Below the pieces are notes generated by a model. The model did not search any database and was not told the DNA's origin. It saw nothing but the letters and a program-made list of their open reading frames with translations. The position numbers and the translations under genes are program-made. Shown one piece after another: positions 22,381 to 33,900 of a DNA stretch of 64,000 nucleotides. Source of the DNA: Tricholoma matsutake (Eukaryota > Basidiomycota > Agaricomycetes > Agaricales > Tricholomataceae). How positions within the stretch are numbered: the stretch's first letter is position 1; each line of letters opens with the position of its first letter. The DNA lies in contig AP026544.2 of the NCBI GenBank assembly GCA_026075535.2, positions 4,774,001 to 4,838,000 of the forward strand. The letters are read 5' to 3'.

Positions 22381-23908
22381 TCAGAGCTTCGATGGACCCT
22401 CGTCCTCCTCCTTGTACTTGTCAAGAACGTATTTGGAACCCTGCAATTTGTTATATCAATCTGGGTTCCTAACAAATTGAAAGTATACGTACAGTCTGGA
22501 TGTTGATAGCGAGCTCTGGAATGGCAGCGTTTACTAGATTCTTCTCATCGTTAGTGATGTTGCCCAATGGATGGATTTTCACGACGCCCTCAGTCTGCAC
22601 ATGTAATTTTAACTCAGCAATCACAATAAGAAGGTGGTTACATACGCCAAGCTCGACATTTGATGAGAAGAATTCAAGGTCTTGACCGAGATACTTTTTC
22701 AGAGCATCACCTCCAGCGGGATCTGCCTCCAAGCTGACGAAACTAGGCGCAACGATGCCCTTTTCGCCCTTGAACGCGCGGATCACTTTGCCTGCGAATT
22801 CAGCACCAGCGTAAGCCATAGAGAGGGTGGCAGAGCCACCACCGTTCTTCGCCTTAACAACTTCGTCACCGCCAAACTGGATGCGCTTCACTAGGGCTTC
22901 ATACTCTGTCGTTGAGAGTTTGGGTAGGGGGTGGGAGGATTGGGAAAGAAGGGGAACGATCTATGAAGGACAAGCATAAGGTTGTTGATTCAAAGTGTTG
23001 ATGGGCATATCAAGGCTAACCGTGACTCCACTATGCCCTCCAACGACGGGGACTACGACGTCTTTAGCGAGTGAGAGGTCTCCGAGGATCTCAGACACAA
23101 ATGTAGATGCCCGTACAACATCCAGCGTAGTAACACCGAAGATTCTATGCTTAAAGATCAAAAATGCGACAAAATCTCCGAACCCGATAATTCTCGCACC
23201 GCTTGGGATTATACGTGCCGTGTTTCTTGAACACCTCGGCAACGATGGGGACAGTAGAGTTGACAGGATTGGAAATGACAAGGACAAAGGCCTTGGGAGC
23301 AAACGTTGCGATCCCGGTCGCTAAGTCCTTCACGATCCCGCCATTGATCTGGAACACGGAGAATCAGACTTCGACGATCCAATGAAGAAGTTGCGAAATT
23401 TTACTTTAAACAGGTCATCTCTTCCAGCGGGTTCATATCATTAACCTCCTACAGCACGGAAACTCTGTTAAAGATAGACCTCACCTTGTCATCTGACGCA
23501 GTTGTTAGAACACATGTCCAAGACAAAATCAGACACGTACTCCAGGCTTTCGAGGAACGCCGGCAGGAATCACGACAACGTTAGCCCCTGTCAATGTTTT
23601 CTTCAGGCCATCATCAGGAGGAAGGTAGCCCTCCACTTTGGCGGCGGTGGAGATATGGGCGAGATCGGCCGCAACTCCGGGTGTGTTGACGATATCGTAA
23701 AGCCCGAGCTTCATCGCATTTCAGCTCCACATAAGTTTATTCACAAAGAGCAGAACACGCCTCGGTCACGAGCGGGTTGGCCTTCAGAAGAAGTGCCAGA
23801 GGTTGGCCGATACCGCCTGGAGATCATTGTTCATCGCTAAAGAGATCAAGCCAGATCGCGAAGGAAATGTCGCTTACCAGCAGCTCCAAGGACGACAGCT
23901 TTTACCAT
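22381..23908 (-). CDS. NAD-dependent malate dehydrogenase with C-terminal SKL
   Basis: ATG at 23908 opens [12 protein letters not shown], leading into the Rossmann dinucleotide loop (GAAGGIGQP) with no mitochondrial presequence ahead of it. Later segments are [14 protein letters not shown] (substrate loop), [31 protein letters not shown] and VVGGHSGVT, which carries the catalytic His. Short introns split the gene. The last exon ends DEGPSKL then TGA, and SKL is a canonical type-1 peroxisomal targeting signal. The enzyme interconverts malate and oxaloacetate with NAD. A peroxisomal pool would serve the glyoxylate cycle and beta-oxidation redox shuttle. An alternative start or splice giving a mitochondrial form cannot be excluded. 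Confidence 0.9.
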
Positions 23909-26876
23909 TTCGTTGATTGAATGTGGAGAGGAAGAAGGATGAGACGATGCGGCGATTGCTACAATTCCGAGTAGCACAACAATTCCGAACCGTTATTATT
24001 AAACCCCATAATACTGCTACACGTGATTCCGTGTCTACCCGTCGCTGCTGCCTCCGTTGTCCAACCCGGGACACCCGGGACACCCGACAAACCACTTAGA
24101 CTCGTAACCACTCCTTATACATGGGCAAAACACCTATACATCTTTGCCCATGTATTAGGGATCGGTCACCGGTCTACAAACCATTCTCAAGCTATCGCTC
24201 GAACCTCGCGGTTTCCTGCCACGTACTATGGGCTGCAGGGTCAAACCGGGGTATTGGTGTGGAAGATATATTTTGCGGTCGACTTCTCGAATTCCAGGAA
24301 GACACGCTCCAAACACATTCGCACCAGAAATTTTTGGAAAGGCTTGGATTCGTACCAGACAACGTCAATCGTAACAGCAGACGCAAGCGACCCCACATGA
24401 TTTTCCTGCGCCAATCATTCAAAAAATTATCGCGCGGGAGACGCATGTATTTATTATATATATTCACGCGAAGCACGTTCGACTTCATTCCTCATTCAAT
24501 AAGTCAGCACAGTTGTTGTAACGTTGATTGATTGAACACTCACAAGTCTACGCCAAACAGTGAGATTTATACCAACGGAGACTCCCCGCAGAAGGCGAAA
24601 TCGCCGGCGAAAGATACTACATAACAATCGCCGTGTCACAAGTGAGGTGCAAGGAGATGCACCTTTCCTAATCCGCAGATATCAGCCTCTGACTCCGCTA
24701 ATGGTAACGCTACTCCTGTCGTGAGCCCGTTCACAGCCGTTCACTGATAACTGGTCTATGCATAGAATTTGTATCAGCTTCCGCGTGCATTCGGAAGAAT
24801 TTCGTTCCGATATCTAAATCCCGTCGATGGATGATATCACAGGGATCGGTAATAATACCTCTTCAAACTCGACATAAGGGGACCGACGATATACGACCAA
24901 TAAATTAACAATAAATGATACCCTGAAGAGGACCCCCGACAACGCCTGATCCTACTCAGGATAAGGATTGGGGAAATTTTTTTGAATCTGAGGCCTTATG
25001 GATAGGAATTGGGCAAAAATTAGGTCAGTCCCTGAGGCCTGAAGTATAGTCCGGATAAGGATCCATTGAAATATTGACTAGCCGCCGTAGGGCTGATCTG
25101 GTCTGGATAAAAACTGCAGGGTTAAGCTACAACGCAGCAGATATTAACAGGCATTAGTCTACTGTAGCTATTTTGTCCCGAACAAGCTGAAAAAAAAGTG
25201 GGTTTGTTTTCATCTACTACGTCTTTCTCGCAGTCACTGCACATGCCAAAATGGACACGACTAAGTACGTGATTATACACGAAAACCCACCGCCTTTTGA
25301 TGAGAAGCAGTGGAATCTGGATTAGGAAAGGGAAAATATTTCCTTTGAATGCTTCCACCTTTCCAGACTTCAAAGACTTCCTTGCCCTCGAACTACGTAC
25401 CAAAAGAAAGCTATGCATTGGTACAGCAATGCGTTCACAAAAAAAACAACTGCCTTTTGGAGCTACACAATGCACGCGTCACGGTCCTACGGACTTAGCG
25501 CCAGTTAGCATCGCCGATGACGTGGACCCCTCAAATGCTAGTAGCTACGGTTTCATACTGTTAGATGGACAGATCATGCTTGGAAAAGGTGCTTTGTTAT
25601 AAAACTGAAGCGAACCATTTCTATGAATGATCCTATAGTTCTTGCTATCTACTCGAAAACTGGAGGGAAGAATGGTAAACACAGTAGCATCACGAAATCA
25701 TCAAACATATCCGCTGTGTCCTATTTTCGAACAGATGGTCAGCCAGCAATTTCGAGGAGTAACCAGGAAAGTTGCAGTACCTGCTATCCAAGAAATTCAC
25801 ATTGCTGCCTTCTACAGTGTTTCTCTGCACACTTGATACTGCTCCACGCAGTGCGATAGAAACTGGGCTCAGGATCAGTGTAATAGACTACACTCGGTTC
25901 AATGTTCTAATGAAGCAAATTTCAAAAATCTCGGTCGTTATCAAGGAGCTGGCCTCTAGACGTAAAAATGGAGATCTGGGCGACCCGGAGCGAAATTTGG
26001 AGAAAAAGGACTCCGATCTTTGCTTTCGAAGGTTGTTCGAAGGTGCAGAATTTTTGGATGCGATGAAGATATCAAGAAAGAGATGAAAACAGGCGGGGGC
26101 AATTGACGACCTGCAGGAACTTTGATAAGTTTTTGTTTTCTTGTATCCTACCATGAAATTTTGGCGATCTGGACAAGTTTCTGAATCCGCACAAAAAGTT
26201 GAAATTTTCAAAAACAGCGAGTTCCAATCCTGTCAAAAGTCGTCCGTACAAAAATCGCGAAATTTCGACATTTTTGGGAACGGCCTTGGGTGGTATAATC
26301 CGGGGTCCTATGAGTGCACAGCCGGAGATTTCAACTTTCAAGGGTTCAATAAAAAACCCTGAGAAATGTCCAAGGGACGCTAGAGGTCAGAAAAATCCAG
26401 ACAGTTAGAATCTCCATGAGCATGCATATGAAATAATGGCATTAGACGGCTCATCTAGGTGACCAGGTCAGCAGCTAGGCAACGAGTGTCATCCGACCAT
26501 GGGGCTCTAACCAAGAGCTACCGAGTTCATCTTTCCGGTATACACTCGGCCAGTAGACAAACCAAATGCTATGATAGCATCTTCCACATATAGAAGTTCG
26601 AATGCCTACCGCTTGGGTTGTTCTTGCCTACTTGAGTCCACATAATGTTGATCAAATCACATCTAGGGCTCAGATGTCGACACATATATCTAGCGGTTCA
26701 TTGAAGCTGTGCTTGTTCATCTACAAACATGCAATGTTTGTTCCGGCTGATGGCTATCGGTATGACGATGACGTCATTCCACAGAATCTTGCTGATCTTG
26801 GCAGGATATCGGTTTTAGCATTCAGAGTTGGACGTTAAGAAGTTGAGAAGCTTATTATATGGCTTGATGAAGAACG
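23909..26876. other. about 3 kb without a confident gene
   Basis: The segment has many short frames and none with a recognised domain. The longest candidates are 24121-24531 and 25297-25602 on the plus strand. An ATG at 25251 opens 24 codons that stop near 25323, possibly a first exon or a decayed gene. Also present are a hairpin (24117-24155), GTGCA/TGCAC inverted words near 24645, and AT-rich GGATAAGGAT repeats at 24955-25070. Confidence 0.4.
24117..24155. repeat. 39-bp hairpin with perfect 13-bp arms
   Basis: ATACATGGGCAAA (24117-24129) is followed 13 bp later by its reverse complement (24143-24155). It lies about 210 bp upstream of the MDH start codon, so it could be regulatory or a miniature element footprint. 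Confidence 0.55.
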
Positions 26877-27886
26877 TTAACGATCGGGATGATCGGTGCT
26901 GTCCATCCACTTGACAACGGCTTCGAAGAACTGACTGAAATTGTCTATTGCGTGGTAGTGATACACGATGCGAAAAGATAATAAAAAGCTAGTAAGACGG
27001 AGGGTATCGGAGAAATAATAAATGTAAGGTATGAAGAGAAGGGTAACTGACGCTGTTTCGATTCCATGCATCGGCGTGATCAGAAACCTCCCAAGCAACC
27101 ATCGTCTTCAACGCGAAAATTCGATGTGGCATGGCAGGCAGGCAAAGACTTGCTCAATTCGGAGACCCTGTTTTTCTTGCTCTTCTTCGGCATTGTACAC
27201 TGCTGCGCATTAGCAGCCTGGCCACTTGGTATCCGGCCGAGATCATAAGAACCCTCGTTTTTTCGTTCTCGGTGATGTCTGGGCTTCTGGTCTTGGGTAT
27301 CCTCGGGAACGGAGAATCTATAAGGATATGGGGAGCGCGAAGGGTGCGATGGAGAGAAGGAGATTGCGGGGGACGAGGTGGCGTATGAACCATGGAGAGA
27401 ACGAGCGACATATTTATCGCGAGGGATGGCGAGGCTATGTAAATGGGATGGGATGGTAACATGAGAAGAATCAAGAGGGGGGCTAGCGACTTCGTCGCTC
27501 TCTTCAGAATCGGAAGAAGAAAGGTCTGGAATTAGAGGTGGAGGCAGACCACATGTACCAGCAGTGGAATTAGAGTGAGGGGCGCCATAGAATGCGCGGG
27601 GGTGCATCTCATCCGAACCATAACAGCGACCACGTTGTCTCGATGTCTGCGAGGTTGCAGGGTCGTCGTCAAGACTATATGTACGTCCCGGGCATCCGCG
27701 TTCTGGCAAAGCACAGGTGTTTGGGGCAACGATGATTGGAGAACGGTCATAAGCTGAGGCAGAATAGACAGAAAAAGTGTGGGTAGTGAGGCGGGGTGAA
27801 GGGGGGAAATGGACTACGGGATGTGGGGAGTGGTCGTGAGGGGCACCGATGGTTGCTGGACGCTTTAGAATGGGACGGGGAGACAT
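26877..27886 (-). CDS. conserved hypothetical, MSPRPILKR-type basidiomycete protein
   Basis: The start is taken at 27886 (MSPRPILKRP). An upstream in-frame Met at 27913 gives nine more residues and is less likely. The N-terminus has VHFPPSPRLTTHTFSVYSAS and a following DRSPIIVAPNTCALPERG. The middle is Ser-rich (DLSSSDSEESDEVASPPL), and the end of the long exon is DDGCLGGF, where an intron probably starts. A last exon at about 26950-26877 encodes NFSQFFEAVVKWMD and ends at TAA. I associate this layout with uncharacterised proteins common in Agaricomycetes. The function is unknown, and low complexity with charged patches suggests a disordered protein. Confidence 0.6.
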
Positions 27887-30615
27887 GATTGAAATGGGCA
27901 AGCCCACTAGCAAGGAAACTAGTGCAAGTGTTAGCAGACCATTATATACATATCAAGACACAGGGCAAGTGGGCGTTGAAAGTATTCCAGCCACCAAGAC
28001 AAATAAAACCGAAACCCTTATTGATCCTTATTTGGCTGTTCTTCTACCGGATTTTCCGTCCACACGTTGCTGACATTGCTGACAACCGCTGATAATCATG
28101 TCATTACACAAATGTCTTGATTAGCCACTCACAACCCTAGCAAGCATGTTCATCACTAGCCGTCTTATGCTCGGTGTGTATGCACTGTCACTCATACTTC
28201 GCCCTTTAACTGTAGGTGTCTAATTCTGTGACCCCAATCTCCCCATTCCCGATTTATTCTTATCTCTCTTCCTTTTCACAGTTTGTTGCCGGCGTAAATC
28301 CCTCACCCTATCAGCAGATGAATATTTCAGTGGCGCGCGCTTGACTATACACCTGTATACTCCAATTTTGTAAAGCTTCCGTTTCCTGATGTTAACTCAT
28401 CGAGGCATGGCCTCGGTTGTCGCTCTTCTCCTACCGGCTCTCACTGACGAATAGGTACATGTTCTTGAGAACAATGGTCCAGCCCCTTCGAACGTTCAGG
28501 TGCCTGTCTAGATCTGTCTTGCAATTGAACTGTCTAAGAAGCACAGCCTCCTTTTGCTCTGGTCACAAAATCATGTGGATGTGCCCATAGATTATGATTG
28601 GAGGACGCTTGTGCTGCAGAGCAGAACAGAGCAGAACGCGTCCCCTTAGTATCACCGCGAGGCCGTTGGGTTCGGTACCGTAACGTCACTAGGGACTCTT
28701 TCATGGCAAACATGCCCTGTATTGTATACAATCTATTCCTTCAGGGATGATGGAGATCTGAGGGCTGGATAGCGTTCAATCTCCCGTTGGCGTCGTGCAT
28801 CCGGTCAACAACACGGCTGAAGCGCTTCTAATGTTCCGGTGAAACAGATTTCATCTAAGTTCTGACAATTGTCCGAACCCCTCGTGTCTACAAATCAATT
28901 TCTTCAATCAGGCTTCTGAGACTTCTCCCGTTGCATGGAGGATGATCTTCCTCCAATTTACTGGCTGCATGGTAAAATACTTCTGAAGCAGTGTTCTATC
29001 AGTATTTTGGAAGTATTCCTAATTAATGTTGTCGACATACTTACCCATCCAGAATTTTGATAGTATAATATGTTGATACTACCACCATCTTTCTTGAACA
29101 CAGCTAACATCCTTCTATCCTTCTATCGGAGTGAATTGACCGTATAAGAGATACTTATACAATACTTCTCATATTGTGCTGTGCACCTGGGAATTTGGTC
29201 TGACCAGTAAGCTTTTCCTAAGCATCTGACAACTATATTCCTAGCAAACTTAATCATGCTTCAATGAACCACATACACTCATTTTGGTAGCTTCTTGTGG
29301 CATCCACCGCATGGACGACATTGGGCCTTGGCAAGTACAGTCGGGTTTTTTTACAGTTTGGAGGCTTTAGAAGGCTTGTAGAAATTCTGAAAGTGAAATC
29401 GATGCCAAGAGCATTCTTGGAAACTTCTGTCTCGTTAGTAATCAAGCCTTAAAAGTAGTGCCCAGGACGCCAAGAGACCAAAGCCGTCTTGTCAGTCTCG
29501 AAGTCTGACTTGGGAGTTCAATCTCCACGAGTCCTACGCGGATGTGCACCATGCGAGCGAGTTCTGATTTATTTTAAGTACCGTGAAAGGAGATCGGATT
29601 AAACACGAGTATACTTGATGTAAAGCTAGCATCCACCTAGGAGAAGTACATCAAGGCTTGGCATTCGCCTCGGGCTAAATGGTGTCGTATAGGTCGATAG
29701 TACATGTGTGATCCGAGGGGGATTACGGGCGATGGGAAGCTTAGAGGACAGAGTCGACGAGGAGTTATGTCAGGAGATATCGGTGTCGGATGGCAGAGTA
29801 AGTAGATCAGGGTCGGCAGTCAAAACTCCATGTCAACGGCACCAAGTACATACATAGCAGACCCTTGCGATGTACGCGGAAGGTTCCATATGCCAAACGG
29901 GGTAGATTTTTGGTTCGATCACTCGTACTAATGATTTTATGCGACTGTGGCCCCTCACTGGAAAACGAACAGGTGGTCAGTTTGATAAGAACTGCCCTTT
30001 GCAGAATCTGTGAAATCACAAATTATTCTTGGAACTTCACGGGATCTTGTACCTAATGACGTATCATCCCCATTGGAGGCATCGGCATTGGATGTGTAAA
30101 TTTGCTCTGGTCCAAGAGAATGTAAGTTAGGGCTTGGTTGAACTTTGCGCTAGCTGAGAAAAAGTTATGTCCCCTTCGGCCGTTGCCGGCCATTGTTTGG
30201 CACAAATTGTAGTATGAATGGCTACTGCCTACATACATGACGAACTCCGGATACAGTTTCGACTATACAGGCGGTCATCTCACCCGGCGTCGTAGAACTA
30301 TCCAACTCGTCCTATACGCTAGACATTTCATGTTCACCATTTTCTTGACCATCGTGTAGATGTAGATCGCCTGAAGAGTCCGATTGGAGAAAGCATAACT
30401 TTGGACAACTCCATTCAAAATCGCATGTTCCCGTCTTTTACCTCCATCAACGATACATTATTGTGTCAGACGAGCTTCAGGTTAAGACATTGACGGAAGG
30501 CGCCGAATTAACGGTGGGTGATCAGATGCATCATAACCGTCTCTTTGTTTTCACACTGGTCATTGTTATTACTGATGTGTTGGCGGCGAAAAGGGTTGTA
30601 GAAGTGGGACATGGT
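27887..30615. other. gene-poor stretch, nothing confident
   Basis: There are only short frames (70 codons or fewer). The first 200 bp upstream of 27886 are the likely promoter of the hypothetical gene. An AT-rich patch at 28965-29170 shares words with 17670-17790. No transposon termini or RNA gene were recognised. Confidence 0.4.
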
Positions 30616-30620
30616 GTTCT

Positions 30621-30892
30621 TGTTGGAGCAGACTATATACGCTGCACAGGGGAAGAGACAACACATTCCTTACAACCTACCTGGGGTTTAGTTAGACTTA
30701 CAGCTAGGGTTAGCAGAGGTAAGAACACTGTATTCCTACTACGGTACAGGTTCTCCTTATATACATAATATTAAGGATGTCACATGACTCGGGAATGTGT
30801 TTACCGCATGTATGCGCAGTAAGCGCAGTAACATGCATATGCTGCATGTATCGCCTCATGTATACAGCATGCATCAGGGATTAATTTCAACA
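30621..30892 (-). repeat. 3' LTR of copia-1 (left)
   Basis: This direct repeat of 36040-36311 begins TGTTGGAG and ends TTCAACA. It contains the repetitive words CATGTAT and GCAGTAAGCGCAGTAA. Next to it at 30893-30901 is the complement of the polypurine tract (GAGGGGGGG on the minus strand). Confidence 0.95.
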
Positions 30893-30924
30893 CCCCCCCT
30901 CAAACTGTACAGCGCTCTAAGCAG

Positions 30925-33900
30925 CTAAGTTTGAATCTCGAAAGTAATTCCGAGAGAGTCTCTAAATTTCCTGAATAGGACGGCGCCAAGGTTCTTTGTG
31001 AACATGTCAGCCGGATTATCACTTCCAGGAATGAAAACGACTGTGACTTTGTCATTTTCTATGCATTCGCGGGTGTAGTGGTAGCGAATGTCTATATGTT
31101 TGGTCCTTCTTTCCTGAACTGGATTTGATCCAATAAAGATAGATCCTTGATTATCAGCGCAGATTGGTACGCGCTTCAGTGTATATCCAAGTTCCTGGAA
31201 TAAGGACTCTATCCACACTATCTGCCGACAAGTGTCAGAGAGAGCCATGTATTCGGCTTCTGTGGATGACAGTGCTACAGTTTTTTGTAAACGGGACTGC
31301 CAGCACACAATGCCACTCGCCAGAGTAGCAAAGTAACCCGTTGTAGATCGGCACTTGACTGTGTCAGCTGCCCAATCAGAATCTGTGAAGGCCTGTAGCC
31401 CCTCGGATTTCTCTCCATCATAGACCATACTGTACTTCTGGGTTCCCACCAGATAGCGCATTATGTACATCGCTTTGTCTAGATGTTCTTGGCTAGGATT
31501 AGCCGAGAATTGCGACATCTTGATTACCGCGTAAGCGATATCAGGTCGCGTTCCGAGCATCAGATACAATAAAGATCCGATCACAGACTGATATTTTGAT
31601 CTAAGCGCCGCGTTTGGCGTCGCTGTGTTCTCCGACGGTTTGTAGCCAGTCGGGAGCGGAGTGGGGGCAATCTTGGCATTTGTCATCTCGAACCTCTCAA
31701 GCACTTTGGCGAGATATTCTGTTTGATCGAGTTTGACTTTTGCAGCAGTCTGGGTGACGCGCATGCCTAAGAATTCCGTGACTTTTTCAGTACTACGGCA
31801 CTCCCAATGCTTCAGGCAAGCATTCTTCTTTTCATCCACAAGTTTCTTGTTCTTGCCCATGAACAAGCCATCATCAACATAGACTAGCGCAATAACGATG
31901 CTGCCTGTCTTAGGATCCTTGTGTATGAAGATGCCGGCATCGGAGCTGGCGCGCACGAACCCAATGGTGCGCATAAATGCCTCTAGCTCTCTCCACCATG
32001 CTAGTGAAGCCTGTTTAAGGCCATACAATGCTCGGCATAAGCGCATTACTTTGCGCTCTTTACCCTCGAGTTTGAAACCCTCGGGTTGATCCATATAGAT
32101 CTCCTCATCAAGTTTGCCGTATAAAAATGCGGTTTTTACATCTAGACCGGTCATATACATGCCTTCTAGAGACGCAAGGGCAAACATGAGGCGTACGGTC
32201 TCGTAGCGGACTACTGGTGAGAAAATCTCATCAAAGTCAACGCCTTCGACTTGTGAAAAGCCTTTGGCCACGAGTCTGGCTCGTTTTCTTCCGTCCGATT
32301 TCACAGAGAAAACCCATCTATTTTTGATCGTTTTTCGATCATGTGGAAGATCGACGATGTCATAGACTTGTCGCTTGCGAAGAGCCTCTAACTCTTCACG
32401 ACAAGCCTGTTTCCACTCAAGTTGCTGCTGCCGGGGTAGGCGCGCAATATCGCGAAATTGGTTTGGAACTAGGCTTTTTCTGCTTGATGGTGTGACTGCT
32501 TTTGACAACAGCCAGCGGATAAGCTCATCTCCACCTTCCTTGGTTATCTTTTTAATATAACCTGCTTCGTCCGGTTCCCCCATTGGGTGATCATGTTCTT
32601 GATTATTGGAATCGGGCACACTCTCGTGGGGTGCTGAACTCGGTCCAGCAACTGGTTCTTGCTGTTGAGGTCGTGGTCGTGTTCGGTTATGATCCGAATC
32701 TTGACCCACAGACTTCTTCCAATATCGATCACGCGCAATGTCTCTCTCTATGTCAGAGGGGAGTCGCTGTTCTCCATAGGTATTGCCGGGACGGTTTGGG
32801 ATTTTCCTCTGCCTGCCTGATCGACGGGGCAATTGCTGCCATTCCTGTTGATCTTCACGTCTTGGACGAAAGTCCTCAGTGCTAACTGGAGGCGGCAGAG
32901 GAGGAGCGTTAGTCGCATCGTCATGCGCCTTTTGCTCGCTTGGTAAATCATCATCATCATCTTCTGATGATGGAGGAAGGGGCGGATTTTGTGGTGGTAT
33001 AGGGTCATCGCCATCCATTCCAGATGAGTGGTCGTCATCTTCTGGTTCTGGTGGAAAATCACCAAGGTCTGTCTTGGCAGGAGTTTTAGCTCCGGGACAG
33101 CATGGGAACATTGTTTCATCAAATAGTGCCGTAGCACCAATGAATATTGCGCCGTTTCGTCGCATGAAACGATATGCTTTAATGCCATCTTCTACTCCAA
33201 GGTACGTCATTAACTCCGATCGAGGAGACAATGTTGTTGGACGTTTTTCCTTTGGTAGATAGACATAAGCACCGCAACCGAAGACCTTCAGATTGTTTAG
33301 ATCTGGGCGGACCTTTGTCAGGTCCTCAAAAGGTGTCAGCCATTTCAGGCGCCTTATTGGGGTTCGGTTGTATAAATGTGTTGCATGTTCTATGCAAAAT
33401 TCCCACCATGATTGTGGTAGACAAGCGGTGAATCGCAGGGTTTGCGACTTTTCCATTATTGTCCTTATAGCGCGCTCTGCGCGCCCGTTCTGTTGATGAA
33501 CGTGGGGTGCAGACATCTCTATTTTGATGCCTAAATCCTTGAGCTGTTTTTGTAGCTCACGATCCTTGAACTCCCCCCCTGGATCGACACGCCAGCGCTT
33601 GATTGTAGCGCCATATTGGGTCTTAGCCATCGCTTGAAATTGTCTAATCGCTGCAGCAGCGTCAGATTTCTTTCTAAGGCATTGGACCCAAATATGTGAC
33701 GTTTTGTCATCCAGAAATACAATGAAGTATTTATGTTTGTGGTACGATAGTACCGGGAGTTCCTTTAGGTCGGAATGTATTAATTCAAAGGATTTGTCAG
33801 CTCGTGAGTCTGACTCGGGAAAAGATTTTGAGGTCATTTTCCCTTCTGCACACCCTGGACATATAATTTTGTCTTTAGGAATAATTAAATTCCTTGGGAA

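Noticed and set aside
13210..24027. RTCACGTG (Cbf1-type) sites near MDH (24020-24027), in the bHLH intron (21578-21585) and at 13229-13236, as a regulon of the local bHLH factor
   Set aside because: Several matches to this 8-mer are expected by chance in 64 kb on two strands, and further copies sit in gypsy-1 (near 1600 and 6468). The pattern is not informative alone.
25251..25602. Possible small gene (ATG 25251 with a following 101-codon frame at 25297)
   Set aside because: No consistent intron joins the pieces and no domain is seen; kept only as a note in the intergenic entry.
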